From Pseudomonas koreensis (lineage in GTDB: Bacteria; Pseudomonadota; Gammaproteobacteria; Pseudomonadales; Pseudomonadaceae): a stretch of DNA of 64,000 bases. This document shows, piece by piece, positions 15,959-24,580 of this stretch (its first letter is position 1; every line of letters starts with the position of its first letter). A program made the translations under genes and the position numbers. The DNA is taken from NCBI RefSeq assembly GCF_025447595.1, contig NZ_JAOEJU010000017.1, positions 62,001 to 126,000 of the forward strand. Reading direction: 5' to 3'. A model generated the notes under the pieces. That model made no database searches, was not told where the DNA came from, and was given only the letters and a program-made list of their open reading frames with translations.

Positions 15959-16663
15959 ATGTCCGATTTCAACACCGCTGAATCCGTAGTCACTCTGTCG
16001 TCCAAAGCGGAATACGAAAACTCCATCAATCTTTCACAACACATCCCACAGGCGAAGATCATCAGCGAGATGGTGCTGGACGCATTCCAGTCCAGCCGCG
16101 AGAGCGATCAGATCCGCGAACTGCGCGCCGCGATCCGTCAGGCCCATGATCGCTTCGATGACGATCAGGCTTACGAACTGATGGGTCAGCTCAAAGCGCT
16201 GAAGGACGCCGAGGCCGCTGACACCGCCGCGCTCGAAGACCTGAGCAGCAAATTCCCGATCAGCCGCATCCTGTCCAGCTTCAAGGACGATCCGGCGTTT
16301 CAGGAAATCGTCTACGGCCTGGCCCTCAAGGTGCTGAACCAGACCCACCAGGCCATCAGCAACCCGAGCGGCGGCAAGAGCAAGGCCGCACGCGCCAAGA
16401 AAGACGTCGAAGTGTTCAGCATCAGCAAGGACGGCATCAGCGTGACCCTGCCGATGCGCACACCGCGTTCGCGTCTGAGTGTGGATCGCGAGGCGCTGGA
16501 ATTCCTCGGTTTCAGCTTTGTGGGTGAAGGCGACGAAGCCGAAGTCGAAGGCGAAACCTTCGTCGACAACGCCGGCACCGAGCACGCCATCAACCGCAAG
16601 AACATCATTACCGCGCTGCAACAGCAGACCGCGTTCGACGGTTACAGCATCGCCGCCCAGTAA
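15959..16663 (+). CDS. Conserved hypothetical cytoplasmic protein
   Basis: A 234-residue protein of unknown family, without signal or membrane segment. Residues about 30-95 are rich in charged heptad-like helices (ESDQIRELRAAIRQAHDRFDDD), suggesting a coiled coil. A short basic hinge (GGKSKAARAKKDVE, about 138-151) leads to a beta-rich C-terminal domain (VEVFSISKDGISVTLPM ... LEFLGFSFVGEGDEAEVEGE). The arrangement of oligomerising helices, basic hinge and small domain resembles nucleoid-associated proteins only superficially. It is monocistronic, with a strong terminator after it. Confidence 0.7.
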   Translation: MSDFNTAESVVTLSSKAEYENSINLSQHIPQAKIISEMVLDAFQSSRESDQIRELRAAIRQAHDRFDDDQAYELMGQLKALKDAEAADTAALEDLSSKFPISRILSSFKDDPAFQEIVYGLALKVLNQTHQAISNPSGGKSKAARAKKDVEVFSISKDGISVTLPMRTPRSRLSVDREALEFLGFSFVGEGDEAEVEGETFVDNAGTEHAINRKNIITALQQQTAFDGYSIAAQ

Positions 16664-16677
16664 TACCGGCGCTGACG

Positions 16678-16713
16678 AAAAAGCCCCGCTCTGAATTTCA
16701 GGCGGGGCTTTTT
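16678..16713. terminator. Bidirectional terminator
   Basis: Stem AAAAAGCCCCGC (16678-16689) with GCGGGGCTTTTT (16702-16713). It lies between the convergent hypothetical and RidA genes and has A/T runs on both sides, so it can serve both. Confidence 0.9.
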
Positions 16714-16732
16714 GTTGAGCGACTTTCAGCGA

Positions 16733-17446
16733 TTATGCCGACGGATGTACCGCTGCGATCATGTCGACTTCGATGGCCGCGTTTTTCGGCAGCTGATAGA
16801 CGCCGACGGTGGTGCGGGTGTGACGCCCGACATCGCCCAACACATAACTGAATACATCCGACGCGCCGTTGGCGACTTCGCTGAGGTCGACGAAATCCGG
16901 CGTGGACTTCACGTATACCGTGACCCGCAACAACGATCTGACTTTATCCAGCGAACCGACCGCATCGACGATAAAGGCCAGGCAGCGCATCGCGCTGATG
17001 CTCGCCGCGGCCTGCGCATCCTTGAGCGTCAACTCCTGCCCCACCCGCCCCGGATACTGAATCTTGCCCTCGGTGCGCGGCACCATGCCGCTGATGTAAA
17101 TCTCATCGTGATAACGGATCAACGGCGCGTAATTGCCACCCACCGTGTTCTCGCCATTGATGTCGTAGTTCAGCTCTTTTGCCAGGGCAATGAAGCGCTC
17201 GTCGCAGGTCATCCTCTCAGTCATTTCGCCCAGCCTTTTGATCAGTGCATGAAGAAACGCAGATTGAGATCGAGGTTCGCTGACAATGGTAGTACGTAGC
17301 GTCGTCGATCTGAGTGGATCCAAATCTAGGTCTTTTGGCAACTGATAGCAACCAGCCTCCACGGGCGCCAGAGCAGGCATGCCGCGACTAATAGCCATCT
17401 CTTCTACACCTTGCATCAACTCTTCGAAAAGATTGCGTTTGCTCAT
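16733..17446 (-). CDS. RidA-family protein with an antitoxin-like N-terminal extension
   Basis: A 237-residue frame. Residues from about 75 on are a full RidA/YjgF domain (ERFIALAKELNYDINGE, EIYISGMVPRTEG, HTRTTVGVYQLPKNAAIEVD) with the active-site-type Arg and the C-terminal Glu. Such proteins deaminate reactive enamines/imines. The first 20 or so residues (MSKRNLFEELMQGVEEMAIS) look like the start of an XRE/NadS-type antitoxin, followed by about 50 unassigned residues. Translation may instead begin at ATG 17224, which has AAGG 9 bases upstream. The longer frame is therefore either a true fusion or an antitoxin remnant read into the RidA gene. Confidence 0.75.
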   Translation of the reverse strand: MSKRNLFEELMQGVEEMAISRGMPALAPVEAGCYQLPKDLDLDPLRSTTLRTTIVSEPRSQSAFLHALIKRLGEMTERMTCDERFIALAKELNYDINGENTVGGNYAPLIRYHDEIYISGMVPRTEGKIQYPGRVGQELTLKDAQAAASISAMRCLAFIVDAVGSLDKVRSLLRVTVYVKSTPDFVDLSEVANGASDVFSYVLGDVGRHTRTTVGVYQLPKNAAIEVDMIAAVHPSA

Positions 17447-17599
17447 TCCGCTACCCCAGCAATCCTGAACGGTTGTATAGCAATTGAACCGAGCATAAAG
17501 CCGAAAAAGTATGCGTGCAGTAGGAGGTATCTCTATTTCCGGACAGCTTTTTCCCAGAAGGCGTAATAACCTAAATATTCGATCAGGGAGGAGACGTTG

Positions 17600-18271
17600 A
17601 TGAAATTATTCACCTACAAGATGACTCACGACACAGGCTTTGCTCCTAATCCCTTCGGACACACGCTCACCCTTGCTACATGCAAACCAGCTATTCGTGA
17701 AAAAAAGAAAGTGGGCGAATGGATAGCGGGATTCACGTCATCCACGCTGAATCATGATCCTGTAGGTGAGGAGCGGCTGGTTTTTTTGATGCGCATTGGA
17801 GAGAAATGCCACCTACGTGATTACTTCAGCGACCCGCGTTTTAGAGACAAAATTCCACTACCTCACCTGAACGACCCCATCTTGAAAGCTGGAGATAATA
17901 TCTATCGCCCACTCGTACCCGGTGCAACCGAGTTCTTCCACTTTGAACAACTAAAAAACATTAATCATTGGGCTGGATGCGGTCCCGATCTGGATCACCT
18001 GAGAGAAGACGTTTCTGGGCAGTTCGTGCTAATCGCAGATATCTTTTATTACTTCGGCGCGTCTCCGTTAACCATTCCTTCCTCATGCCGGCCCAAGATA
18101 CCCAAAGGCCAAGCAAGGCACGGCTATCGGACGCAACCTGACAGGGCTGAACGCTTCCTTAACTACATTCAAAGCAACTACAAGCCCGGCTTACATTGCA
18201 ATCCTAAAGATCTTCAGAGAGACGGGTTGAAAGACGCAGGCTGCAAACTACCAACCCCGAGACCGTGTTGA
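17600..18271 (+). CDS. Nmad2-like protein (nucleotide-modification associated)
   Basis: A 223-residue protein. The N-terminal pattern (KMTHDTGFAPNPFGHTLTLA, TCKPAIREKKKVGEWIAGF) together with DPRF, GDNIYRPL and ADIFYYFG matches my memory of the Pfam Nmad2 family, predicted by comparative genomics to accompany nucleic-acid base modification. No activity has been shown to my knowledge. GGAG lies 6 bases before ATG 17600. Codon use is visibly more AT-rich than the flanking cyo operon, and it sits beside an antitoxin-like remnant, so recent acquisition is likely. No methylase, nuclease or partner gene is adjacent. Confidence 0.7.
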   Translation: MKLFTYKMTHDTGFAPNPFGHTLTLATCKPAIREKKKVGEWIAGFTSSTLNHDPVGEERLVFLMRIGEKCHLRDYFSDPRFRDKIPLPHLNDPILKAGDNIYRPLVPGATEFFHFEQLKNINHWAGCGPDLDHLREDVSGQFVLIADIFYYFGASPLTIPSSCRPKIPKGQARHGYRTQPDRAERFLNYIQSNYKPGLHCNPKDLQRDGLKDAGCKLPTPRPC

Positions 18272-18328
18272 TCAATAGAACATTTAACGATCTTCCGACG
18301 GTCTAAGCGCCCTCAAATTCTCCCCAAC

Positions 18329-18365
18329 AAAAAACCCCGCTCATCTCTCGATGAACGGGGTTTCT
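18329..18365. terminator. Terminator between the Nmad2-like gene and cyoE
   Basis: AAACCCCG (18332-18339) pairs with CGGGGTTT (18356-18363), extended by TCATC/GATGA with one mismatch. A and T runs on each side allow it to act for both convergent transcripts. Confidence 0.85.
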
Positions 18366-18382
18366 CGTACAACGTTCAAACC

Positions 18383-19270
18383 TTACGGCGCATACGTCAT
18401 CAGCAGATCGCCCGGCACTTTGAAGTCCACGGACATCATGACGCTCAACGCGGTGATGGTGAAGATCGAGAACACGAACAGCTTGCGTGCCCAGACCTTG
18501 TCGTCCACCGCCTTGTAGCCGGTCCAGGCCATGTACAACCAGTACATGCCCATGGCCGCGGCGACGGCGAGATAGCTCACGCCGGCATAGCCGCTGAAGG
18601 TCAGCATCAAGGTCGCCACGAGGAACGCCAGGATGTAGTAGAGGATGTGCTTCTTGGCCACTTCAATCCCGCGCTTCACTGGCAGCACCGGAATCGATGC
18701 GGCCAGGTAATCGTTGAAGCGGAAGATCGCGATGGCGTAGGAATGCGGCATCTGCCACAGGCTGAACATCACCAGCAGGGTCAGCGCGGCCATGTCGAAG
18801 CTGTTGCTCACAGCCACGTAACCGATCACCGGCGGCATGGCGCCCGACAGACTGCCCACCAGCGTGCCGTGGACCGACTTGCGCTTGAGGTACAGGCTGT
18901 AGAAGCCGACGTAGATGATGAAGCCGATTACGGCGAACAATGCAGCCAACGGGTTGGCCACCTTGTACAACAACGCAACGCCGAGAACACCCAGGACGGT
19001 CGCATAGGCCAGGGCCAGTTTCAGGGAGATCAGGCCCTGAACCAGCACCCGGTTCTTGGTGCGTTCCATCTTGATGTCGATGTCGCGGTCGATGCAGTTG
19101 TTGAACACGCAACCGGAGGCCACGACCAGGGAAGTGCCGATCATGGCTGCCAGAAACACCGCCAGATCGACATGCCCTTTCGAGGCCAGGAAGAACCCGC
19201 CTGCCACAGAAAGCACGTTACCGAAAATGATCCCCGGTTTGGTGATTTGGATAAAGTGCTTGAGCGACAT
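18383..19270 (-). CDS. cyoE: Protoheme IX farnesyltransferase (heme O synthase)
   Basis: A 295-residue polytopic membrane prenyltransferase. The catalytic N-x-x-x-D-x-x-x-D motif is visible as NNCIDRDID, and a second polar loop carries LKRKSVHGTLVGSLSGAMPP. It attaches a farnesyl group to protoheme to make heme O for the bo3 oxidase. It is the last gene of the cyo operon, 10 bases after cyoD. Confidence 0.96.
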   Translation of the reverse strand: MSLKHFIQITKPGIIFGNVLSVAGGFFLASKGHVDLAVFLAAMIGTSLVVASGCVFNNCIDRDIDIKMERTKNRVLVQGLISLKLALAYATVLGVLGVALLYKVANPLAALFAVIGFIIYVGFYSLYLKRKSVHGTLVGSLSGAMPPVIGYVAVSNSFDMAALTLLVMFSLWQMPHSYAIAIFRFNDYLAASIPVLPVKRGIEVAKKHILYYILAFLVATLMLTFSGYAGVSYLAVAAAMGMYWLYMAWTGYKAVDDKVWARKLFVFSIFTITALSVMMSVDFKVPGDLLMTYAP

Positions 19271-19280
19271 CGGGTTTACC

Positions 19281-19616
19281 TCACTTCGCCATCATGTAGG
19301 TGTGGATGCTGAACATGATCCACAGCGACAGACCGACCAGCAGCACGATCACGATGGCCGTAAAGACGAACGCAATCACGTTGTTACGCTGAGCGATGGA
19401 ACGGTCCAGGTGCAGGAAGTAATACAGGTGAACGATCACCTGGATCACCGCGAACAGCAGGACGATTGCCAGCGTCGTCGACTTCGGCAGGGTCGGGAAC
19501 ATCACCAGGCCGAACGGGATGACGGTCAGGATTACCGACAGGATGAAGCCGATGGCGTACGACTTTACGCTGCCGTGGCCAGCATCATGGCTGTCATGGG
19601 AGTGTGCATTAGCCAT
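19281..19616 (-). CDS. cyoD: Cytochrome bo3 ubiquinol oxidase subunit IV
   Basis: A 111-residue protein with three membrane segments. It starts MANAHSHDSHDAGHGSVKSY and contains VIVHLYYFLHLDRS, characteristic of CyoD, which helps assemble the copper site of subunit I. ATG 19616 shares one base with the cyoC stop (TAATG), so the genes are coupled; the longer frame to 19661 lies within cyoC. Confidence 0.95.
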   Translation of the reverse strand: MANAHSHDSHDAGHGSVKSYAIGFILSVILTVIPFGLVMFPTLPKSTTLAIVLLFAVIQVIVHLYYFLHLDRSIAQRNNVIAFVFTAIVIVLLVGLSLWIMFSIHTYMMAK

Positions 19617-20242
19617 TACAGGGTCCCCATCAGGTAAACAACGGTGAATACGCAGATCCACACCACGTCCAGGAAGTGCCAGAACAGGCTCAGGCAGCTC
19701 AGACGGGTCTTGTTGGTCGCCGTCAGGCCGTGCTTGTTGACCTGGTACATCATGATGCCCATCCAGATCAGACCGGCGGACACGTGCAGACCGTGGGTAC
19801 CGACCAGCGTGAAGAACGCCGACAGGAAGCCCGAACGGCTAGGACCGAAGCCCTCGGAGATCAGCAGGTGGAACTCGTTGATCTCCATGGCGATGAAGCC
19901 TGCGCCGAGCAGGAAGGTCATGAACAACCAGCCCAGAACCTGCTGCTTCTTACCTTTGTACAACGCCAGCATGGCGAAGCCGTAGGTGATCGAACTGAAC
20001 AACAGCAGAGCGGTTTCGCCCAGCACGTATGGCAGTTCGAAGATGTCGTGGCCCGACGGGCCACCGGCGACGTTGTTTACCAGTACCGCGTACACCGCGA
20101 AGATCGACGCAAACAGAATGCAGTCGGTCATCAGGTAGAGCCAGAAACCGTATACGGTCATCTCGCCCGAGTCGTGGTGATGGTCATCGTGCCCATGGTC
20201 ATGACCATGGGCGTGTCCAGCATTGGTCACTAAGTTCGACAT
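19616..20242 (-). CDS. cyoC: Cytochrome bo3 ubiquinol oxidase subunit III
   Basis: A 208-residue heme-copper oxidase subunit III with five membrane segments (TVYGFWLYLMTDCILFASIF ... GTHGLHVSAGLIWMGIMMY). The N-terminus is histidine-rich (AHGHDHGHDDHHHD). Subunit III stabilises the catalytic subunit and its proton pathway. It follows cyoB by 3 bases and overlaps cyoD by 1. Confidence 0.96.
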   Translation of the reverse strand: MSNLVTNAGHAHGHDHGHDDHHHDSGEMTVYGFWLYLMTDCILFASIFAVYAVLVNNVAGGPSGHDIFELPYVLGETALLLFSSITYGFAMLALYKGKKQQVLGWLFMTFLLGAGFIAMEINEFHLLISEGFGPSRSGFLSAFFTLVGTHGLHVSAGLIWMGIMMYQVNKHGLTATNKTRLSCLSLFWHFLDVVWICVFTVVYLMGTL

Positions 20243-20245
20243 TGT

Positions 20246-22276
20246 TTAAGCCTGTTCCAACTTGGTTTCAACACGGGTTGCGGAAGCAGGGATCTTCCCG
20301 GCCGCTACCAGACGCTTGTGCTGCTCGGCTTCGATGCGCTCGATTGTTTCAACCGGCACCATGTAGCCCTGATCGTCACGTGCTGCGTGGATCACGAAGT
20401 AGATGACAGTGCCGGCCAGGCTGGCGATCGCCAACCACCAGATGTGCCAGATCATCGCGAAACCGAACACGGTCAGCAGTGCGCCCATCACCACGCCAGT
20501 GGCGGTGTTGTTCGGCATGTGGATCGGTTCGTACTTGGCTGGAGCCTTGTACGCAGTACCGTTTTCCTTGGCCTCGGTGAACGGATCGATGCAGTCTGCT
20601 TTTGGCAGTACAGCGAAGTTGTAGAACGGAGGTGGCGACGAGGTCGACCATTCCAGGGTATGGGCATTCCACGGGTCACCGTGTTCGCACATGTTTTCCG
20701 GCTTGTTGCGGTCACGCACCGACACGTACAGCTGGATCAGCTGGCAGGCGATACCCACAGCGATCATCACCGCACCGAACATGGCAACGTACAGGTACGG
20801 TACCCACTCAGGGTTGGTGGTGGCATTCAGACGACGGGTCATGCCCATGAAGCCCAGTGCATAGAGCGGCATGAACGCGACGAAGAAGCCCGAGATCCAG
20901 AACCAGAACGCTGCTTTACCCCAGCCTTCGTGCAGCTTGAAGCCGAACGCTTTCGGGAAGTAGAAGGCGAAGCCTGCGATGTAGCCGAATACCGCGCCGC
21001 CGATGATCACGTTGTGGAAGTGAGCGATCACGAACAGGCTGTTGTGCAGAACGAAGTCAGCACCCGGGATGGCCAGCAGTACGCCGGTCATGCCGCCGAT
21101 GGCGAAGGTCACCATGAAGCCCAGGGTCCACAGAACCTGGCTGGTGAAGCGCAGACGGCCCTGGTAGATGGTGAACAGCCAGTTGAACAGTTTCACACCC
21201 GTCGGGATGGAAATCAGCATCGTCGCCAGACCGAAGAAGGCGTTGACGCTGGCACCCGAACCCATGGTGAAGAAGTGGTGCAGCCAAACCATGAAGCCCA
21301 GTACCGAGATCGCGCCCGAGGCGTAGATCATCGAGTGGTGGCCGAACAGTTTCTTGCCGGTGAAGGCCGAGATGACTTCCGAGAAAATGCCGAATGCCGG
21401 CAGGATCAGGATGTAAACCTCAGGGTGGCCCCATGCCCAGAACAGGTTGACGTACATCATTGGATTGCCACCAAGTTCATTGGTGAAAATGTGGAAATCC
21501 ATGTAACGGTCAAGGGTCAGCAGTGCCAGGGTAGCGGTCAGGATCGGGAACGAAGCCACGATCAGAACGTTTGCCCAGGTGCAGGTCCAGGTGAAGATCG
21601 GCATGTCCATCAGTTTCATGCCAGGGGTACGCATTTTCAGCACGGTCGCGAGGAAGTTAACCCCCGTTAGCGTTGTACCCAGACCCGATAGCTGTAGCGC
21701 CCAGATGTAGTAGTCCATCCCCACGCCAGGGCTGTATTGCAGACCCGACAGCGGTGGATAGGCAACCCAGCCGGTCTTGGCGAATTCGCCGACGCCCAGG
21801 GACAGGTTGATCAGCACGACGCCGGACACCAGCAGCCAGAAGCTCAGGGAGTTCAGGAACGGGAACGCAACGTCACGCGCGCCGATCTGCAGCGGCACTG
21901 CAAGGTTCATCAGGCCGGTGAAGAATGGCATCGCCATGAAGATGATCATGATCACACCGTGAGCGGTGAAGATCTGGTCATAGTGTTCAGGTGGCAGGTA
22001 GCCAGGCGAACCCTCGGTGGCCATGGCCAGCTGGGTACGCATCATGATGGCGTCGGCAAAACCGCGCAGCAGCATGACCATGGCGACGATGATGTACATC
22101 ACGCCGATTTTCTTGTGGTCGACCGACGTCAGCCACTCGGTCCACAGGTAAGTCCACTTCTTGAAGTAAGTGATTGCAGCGAACAGCGCCAGACCACCGA
22201 GCGCGATCATCGAGATGGTGACCATCACGATCGGCTCGTGGAAAGGGATCGCTTCCCAACTTAATTTACCAAACAT
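20246..22276 (-). CDS. cyoB: Cytochrome bo3 ubiquinol oxidase subunit I
   Basis: A 676-residue catalytic subunit of the heme-copper oxidase. The heme and copper ligand regions are visible: TAHGVIMIIFMAMPF, WAWGHPEVYILILPAFGIFS with the His-Tyr of the binuclear centre, VWLHHFFTMGSG for CuB, and NSLFVIAHFHNVIIGG for hemes b and o3. It oxidises ubiquinol, reduces oxygen to water and pumps protons. GAGGAG lies 6 bases before the ATG; the gene starts 3 bases after cyoA. Confidence 0.97.
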   Translation of the reverse strand: MFGKLSWEAIPFHEPIVMVTISMIALGGLALFAAITYFKKWTYLWTEWLTSVDHKKIGVMYIIVAMVMLLRGFADAIMMRTQLAMATEGSPGYLPPEHYDQIFTAHGVIMIIFMAMPFFTGLMNLAVPLQIGARDVAFPFLNSLSFWLLVSGVVLINLSLGVGEFAKTGWVAYPPLSGLQYSPGVGMDYYIWALQLSGLGTTLTGVNFLATVLKMRTPGMKLMDMPIFTWTCTWANVLIVASFPILTATLALLTLDRYMDFHIFTNELGGNPMMYVNLFWAWGHPEVYILILPAFGIFSEVISAFTGKKLFGHHSMIYASGAISVLGFMVWLHHFFTMGSGASVNAFFGLATMLISIPTGVKLFNWLFTIYQGRLRFTSQVLWTLGFMVTFAIGGMTGVLLAIPGADFVLHNSLFVIAHFHNVIIGGAVFGYIAGFAFYFPKAFGFKLHEGWGKAAFWFWISGFFVAFMPLYALGFMGMTRRLNATTNPEWVPYLYVAMFGAVMIAVGIACQLIQLYVSVRDRNKPENMCEHGDPWNAHTLEWSTSSPPPFYNFAVLPKADCIDPFTEAKENGTAYKAPAKYEPIHMPNNTATGVVMGALLTVFGFAMIWHIWWLAIASLAGTVIYFVIHAARDDQGYMVPVETIERIEAEQHKRLVAAGKIPASATRVETKLEQA

Positions 22277-22279
22277 CGT

Positions 22280-23221
22280 TTACTCCTCTGCCCCGGCAGC
22301 TGAATGCGAATTCGAGTCCATATCCGTTGCCGCCACTTCTTTCTCTTTCTTCTCGTGCTTCAGCGGCTTACCCGGTTTCATGCCTTCGTACTTGTCGACG
22401 ATGGTCTGGAACAGGTTCGGCGTGACCGAGGAGTAGAGCTCGACTGGATTGTTCTGGCTTGGCTTGGCAAGGGCTGCGTATTCAGCTGGTTCAAGCTGTT
22501 TAGGTGCCTTTTTGACTTCACTTACCCAGGCGTCGAAATCTTCCTGAGAAGTTGCGATAGCCTTGAATTTCATACCGGTGAAACCAGCGCCGCTGTAGTT
22601 GGCGGAGATACCGTCCATTTCAGCGTTGCGGTCAGCGATCAGGTGCAGCTTGGTGGTCATGCCCGCCATCGCGTAGATCTGGCCGCCCAGGCCCGGGATG
22701 AAGAACGAGTTCATCACCGCGTCCGAAGTAATCCGGAAGTTAACTGGCGTGTGCGCCGGGAACACGATCTTGTTGACCGTGGCGATACCTTGTTCCGGGT
22801 AGATGAACAGCCACTTCCAGTCCAGCGCGACCACTTCGATGGTCACAGGCTTGACGTCGGATTCGATCGGACGATACGGATCCAGCGAGTGGGTCGACTT
22901 GTAGGTGATGTAACCCAAGGCAATGATGATCAGGACCGGGATGGTCCATACAGCCACTTCGATTTTGGTCGAGTGCGACCATTTCGGGGTGTAGACGGCG
23001 TTCTTGTTGGACGCGCGGTACTTCCAGGCGAACAGGAAGGTCATGACGATGACCGGCACAACGACCAACAGCATCAGCAGCGTGGCGGTGATGATCAGGT
23101 TGCGCTGTTCCAGGCCGACCTGGCCCGTTGGATTGAGCAGGGTCATGTTGCAGCCTCCCAGCAACAACGTGCCGAGCAGCGGCACTAGGCCTAGTAATCT
23201 GGGGTACCTGTTTTTACTCAT
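22280..23221 (-). CDS. cyoA: Cytochrome bo3 ubiquinol oxidase subunit II (lipoprotein)
   Basis: A 313-residue protein beginning MSKNRYPRLLGLVPLLGTLL with a lipobox (LLGGC), then two membrane segments and a periplasmic cupredoxin-like domain that lacks the CuA ligands, as in quinol oxidases (WLFIYPEQGIATVNKIVFPA, RITSDAVMNSFFIPGLGGQI). The C-terminal tail is charged. ATG 23221 gives the correct lipoprotein signal; the frame extends to 23275 without support. It is the first gene of cyoABCDE. Confidence 0.96.
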   Translation of the reverse strand: MSKNRYPRLLGLVPLLGTLLLGGCNMTLLNPTGQVGLEQRNLIITATLLMLLVVVPVIVMTFLFAWKYRASNKNAVYTPKWSHSTKIEVAVWTIPVLIIIALGYITYKSTHSLDPYRPIESDVKPVTIEVVALDWKWLFIYPEQGIATVNKIVFPAHTPVNFRITSDAVMNSFFIPGLGGQIYAMAGMTTKLHLIADRNAEMDGISANYSGAGFTGMKFKAIATSQEDFDAWVSEVKKAPKQLEPAEYAALAKPSQNNPVELYSSVTPNLFQTIVDKYEGMKPGKPLKHEKKEKEVAATDMDSNSHSAAGAEE

Positions 23222-24045
23222 CTCACGACCTCTAAAGCAGCTTGCGCAATGCAGTTGGGTTTTGATCGCCAACACTTCACCCTGCCAAGGGTTGGCATTT
23301 TCTTTGGATTGAATAAGGGCCGCCCGTCGCGCGTCAGACGCTCGACAAAACCTGGGACAGCGGTCAGTTCTTATTCGAATTCGTGGTCAAAGGCCTTGTT
23401 ACAGACCAATTCCATTTGGTGCGGAAAGTTGGAAGGCACCGACACCTGGGTGTCTTGCGAGCCTCTCGGCTGCTCGACACCCGACTTCCTGCTCGCCTCC
23501 TTAATAAAGGCTGAACAGTGCCGGGAATTCAGTGCGGGCGATTGTAGATAGGTAGCGCCCTATACACCATGTCTTATCCCGAAATAATTTTTATCGCTCA
23601 GAGCAACAATCCATCACCGTTTTTGCAAAAGTTCCGCATGTTATCGAAATCGATTCTCAACAAAAACACCAAAAAATGTAGGTCTATCGGCCTCAGTTCA
23701 GACAGCTCCGAAGGCTTTTTCCCACGGCGCGATCCGCGCAAAGCCCGATATGCCAAGGCTTTTGGCCATCTGCCGGAGTCTGTTAAAACTGCCTGATCCG
23801 GCACACGCGTGCAAAAACCGACAAACGCTGAAACAGACCAATCCTTTTTTGTAACAGCACTCCAATCCGGGCCTGTGAAACGCGCTGCGACACGGCCTGT
23901 GTGACAACATGTCGCACACCTGTCGCACCCTTCCTTGCCGTTCGTCACGGTGTTTTCACACAGACCCTGAAATGCAGAACGCCTCGATTCGCGTCACCGC
24001 AAATCGAGGCGTTTGTTTTATCGGCGCAGGCGCCGAAAAGTTGAT
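23222..24045. other. Long non-coding region upstream of cyoA
   Basis: 824 bases between cyoA (minus) and the end of dsbB (minus). It should contain the cyo promoter; a -10-like TACAAT reads on the minus strand at 23546-23541, without a clear -35. A small hairpin (GCCAA/TTGGC) lies at about 23283. Short frames on both strands (75-116 codons) show no family features. An orphan terminator is at 23979-24013. Confidence 0.5.
23979..24013 (+). terminator. Terminator-like hairpin, transcript unknown
   Basis: AACGCCTCGATT (23979-23990) pairs with AAATCGAGGCGTT (24001-24013), and GTTTGTTTTA follows on the plus strand. The better T run is on the plus strand, where no gene is known; on the minus strand it would be downstream of dsbB with a weaker T run. 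Confidence 0.6.
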
Positions 24046-24555
24046 TCAGCGCAGCGCTTTTCGGTTACGCGAGGTCAGCAGCGGCACCAGGATCACCACC
24101 AGCACGAAGGCCACCAGTGCCCATTGCGCGAGCGACAGGCCGAGGATCGGCGGGTACGGCGTCGAGCAGAAACCGTCGACCTGGAAGCCCAGCGGGAAGA
24201 TCTTCGCCAGCGGCAGGTCATCGACGATCGGCTGCAGCACATCGATGCCGCAGCTCACCGCCGGATAGAACTGGGTGTACACGTGATGCCCGGCGACACC
24301 GGCTCCGGCGATGGCACAAATCACCACCAGCACCTCGAACACTGTGATGCTGCGTCGGGTGCGCATGGCCGCGCCGATGAACGCGAACAACGCGATCAGC
24401 AGTAACGCATAACGCTGCAGAATGCACAGTGGGCACGGCGCCTCGCCCAGCACGATCTGCATGTACAGCGCGCCGCCGATCAGCGCCAGGCAGATGATGC
24501 CCAGCAACACCAGATAGCGCCGCTCACGTCCCAATCGAATCGTTTCCTCGCTCAT
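24046..24555 (-). CDS. dsbB: Disulfide bond formation protein DsbB
   Basis: A 169-residue inner membrane protein with four membrane segments and both cysteine pairs: APCPLCILQRY in the first periplasmic loop (CxxC) and SCGIDVL / DGFCSTPYPP in the second. It reoxidises DsbA and passes electrons to ubiquinone, which links it functionally to the quinol oxidase operon next door. Pseudomonads often have two DsbB paralogues. It starts 25 bases after the NTF2-like gene on the same strand. Confidence 0.94.
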   Translation of the reverse strand: MSEETIRLGRERRYLVLLGIICLALIGGALYMQIVLGEAPCPLCILQRYALLLIALFAFIGAAMRTRRSITVFEVLVVICAIAGAGVAGHHVYTQFYPAVSCGIDVLQPIVDDLPLAKIFPLGFQVDGFCSTPYPPILGLSLAQWALVAFVLVVILVPLLTSRNRKALR

Positions 24556-24580
24556 CGCGTTTCCCTTTCATGTCCATGGT

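Noticed and set aside
20318..21670. A 450-codon open frame opposite cyoB
   Set aside because: It is the antisense shadow of a conserved membrane protein gene, with no family features.
23569..23948. Small frames of 75 and 116 codons upstream of cyoA
   Set aside because: They overlap each other on opposite strands, lack ribosome sites and family features, and lie in lower-GC non-coding sequence.
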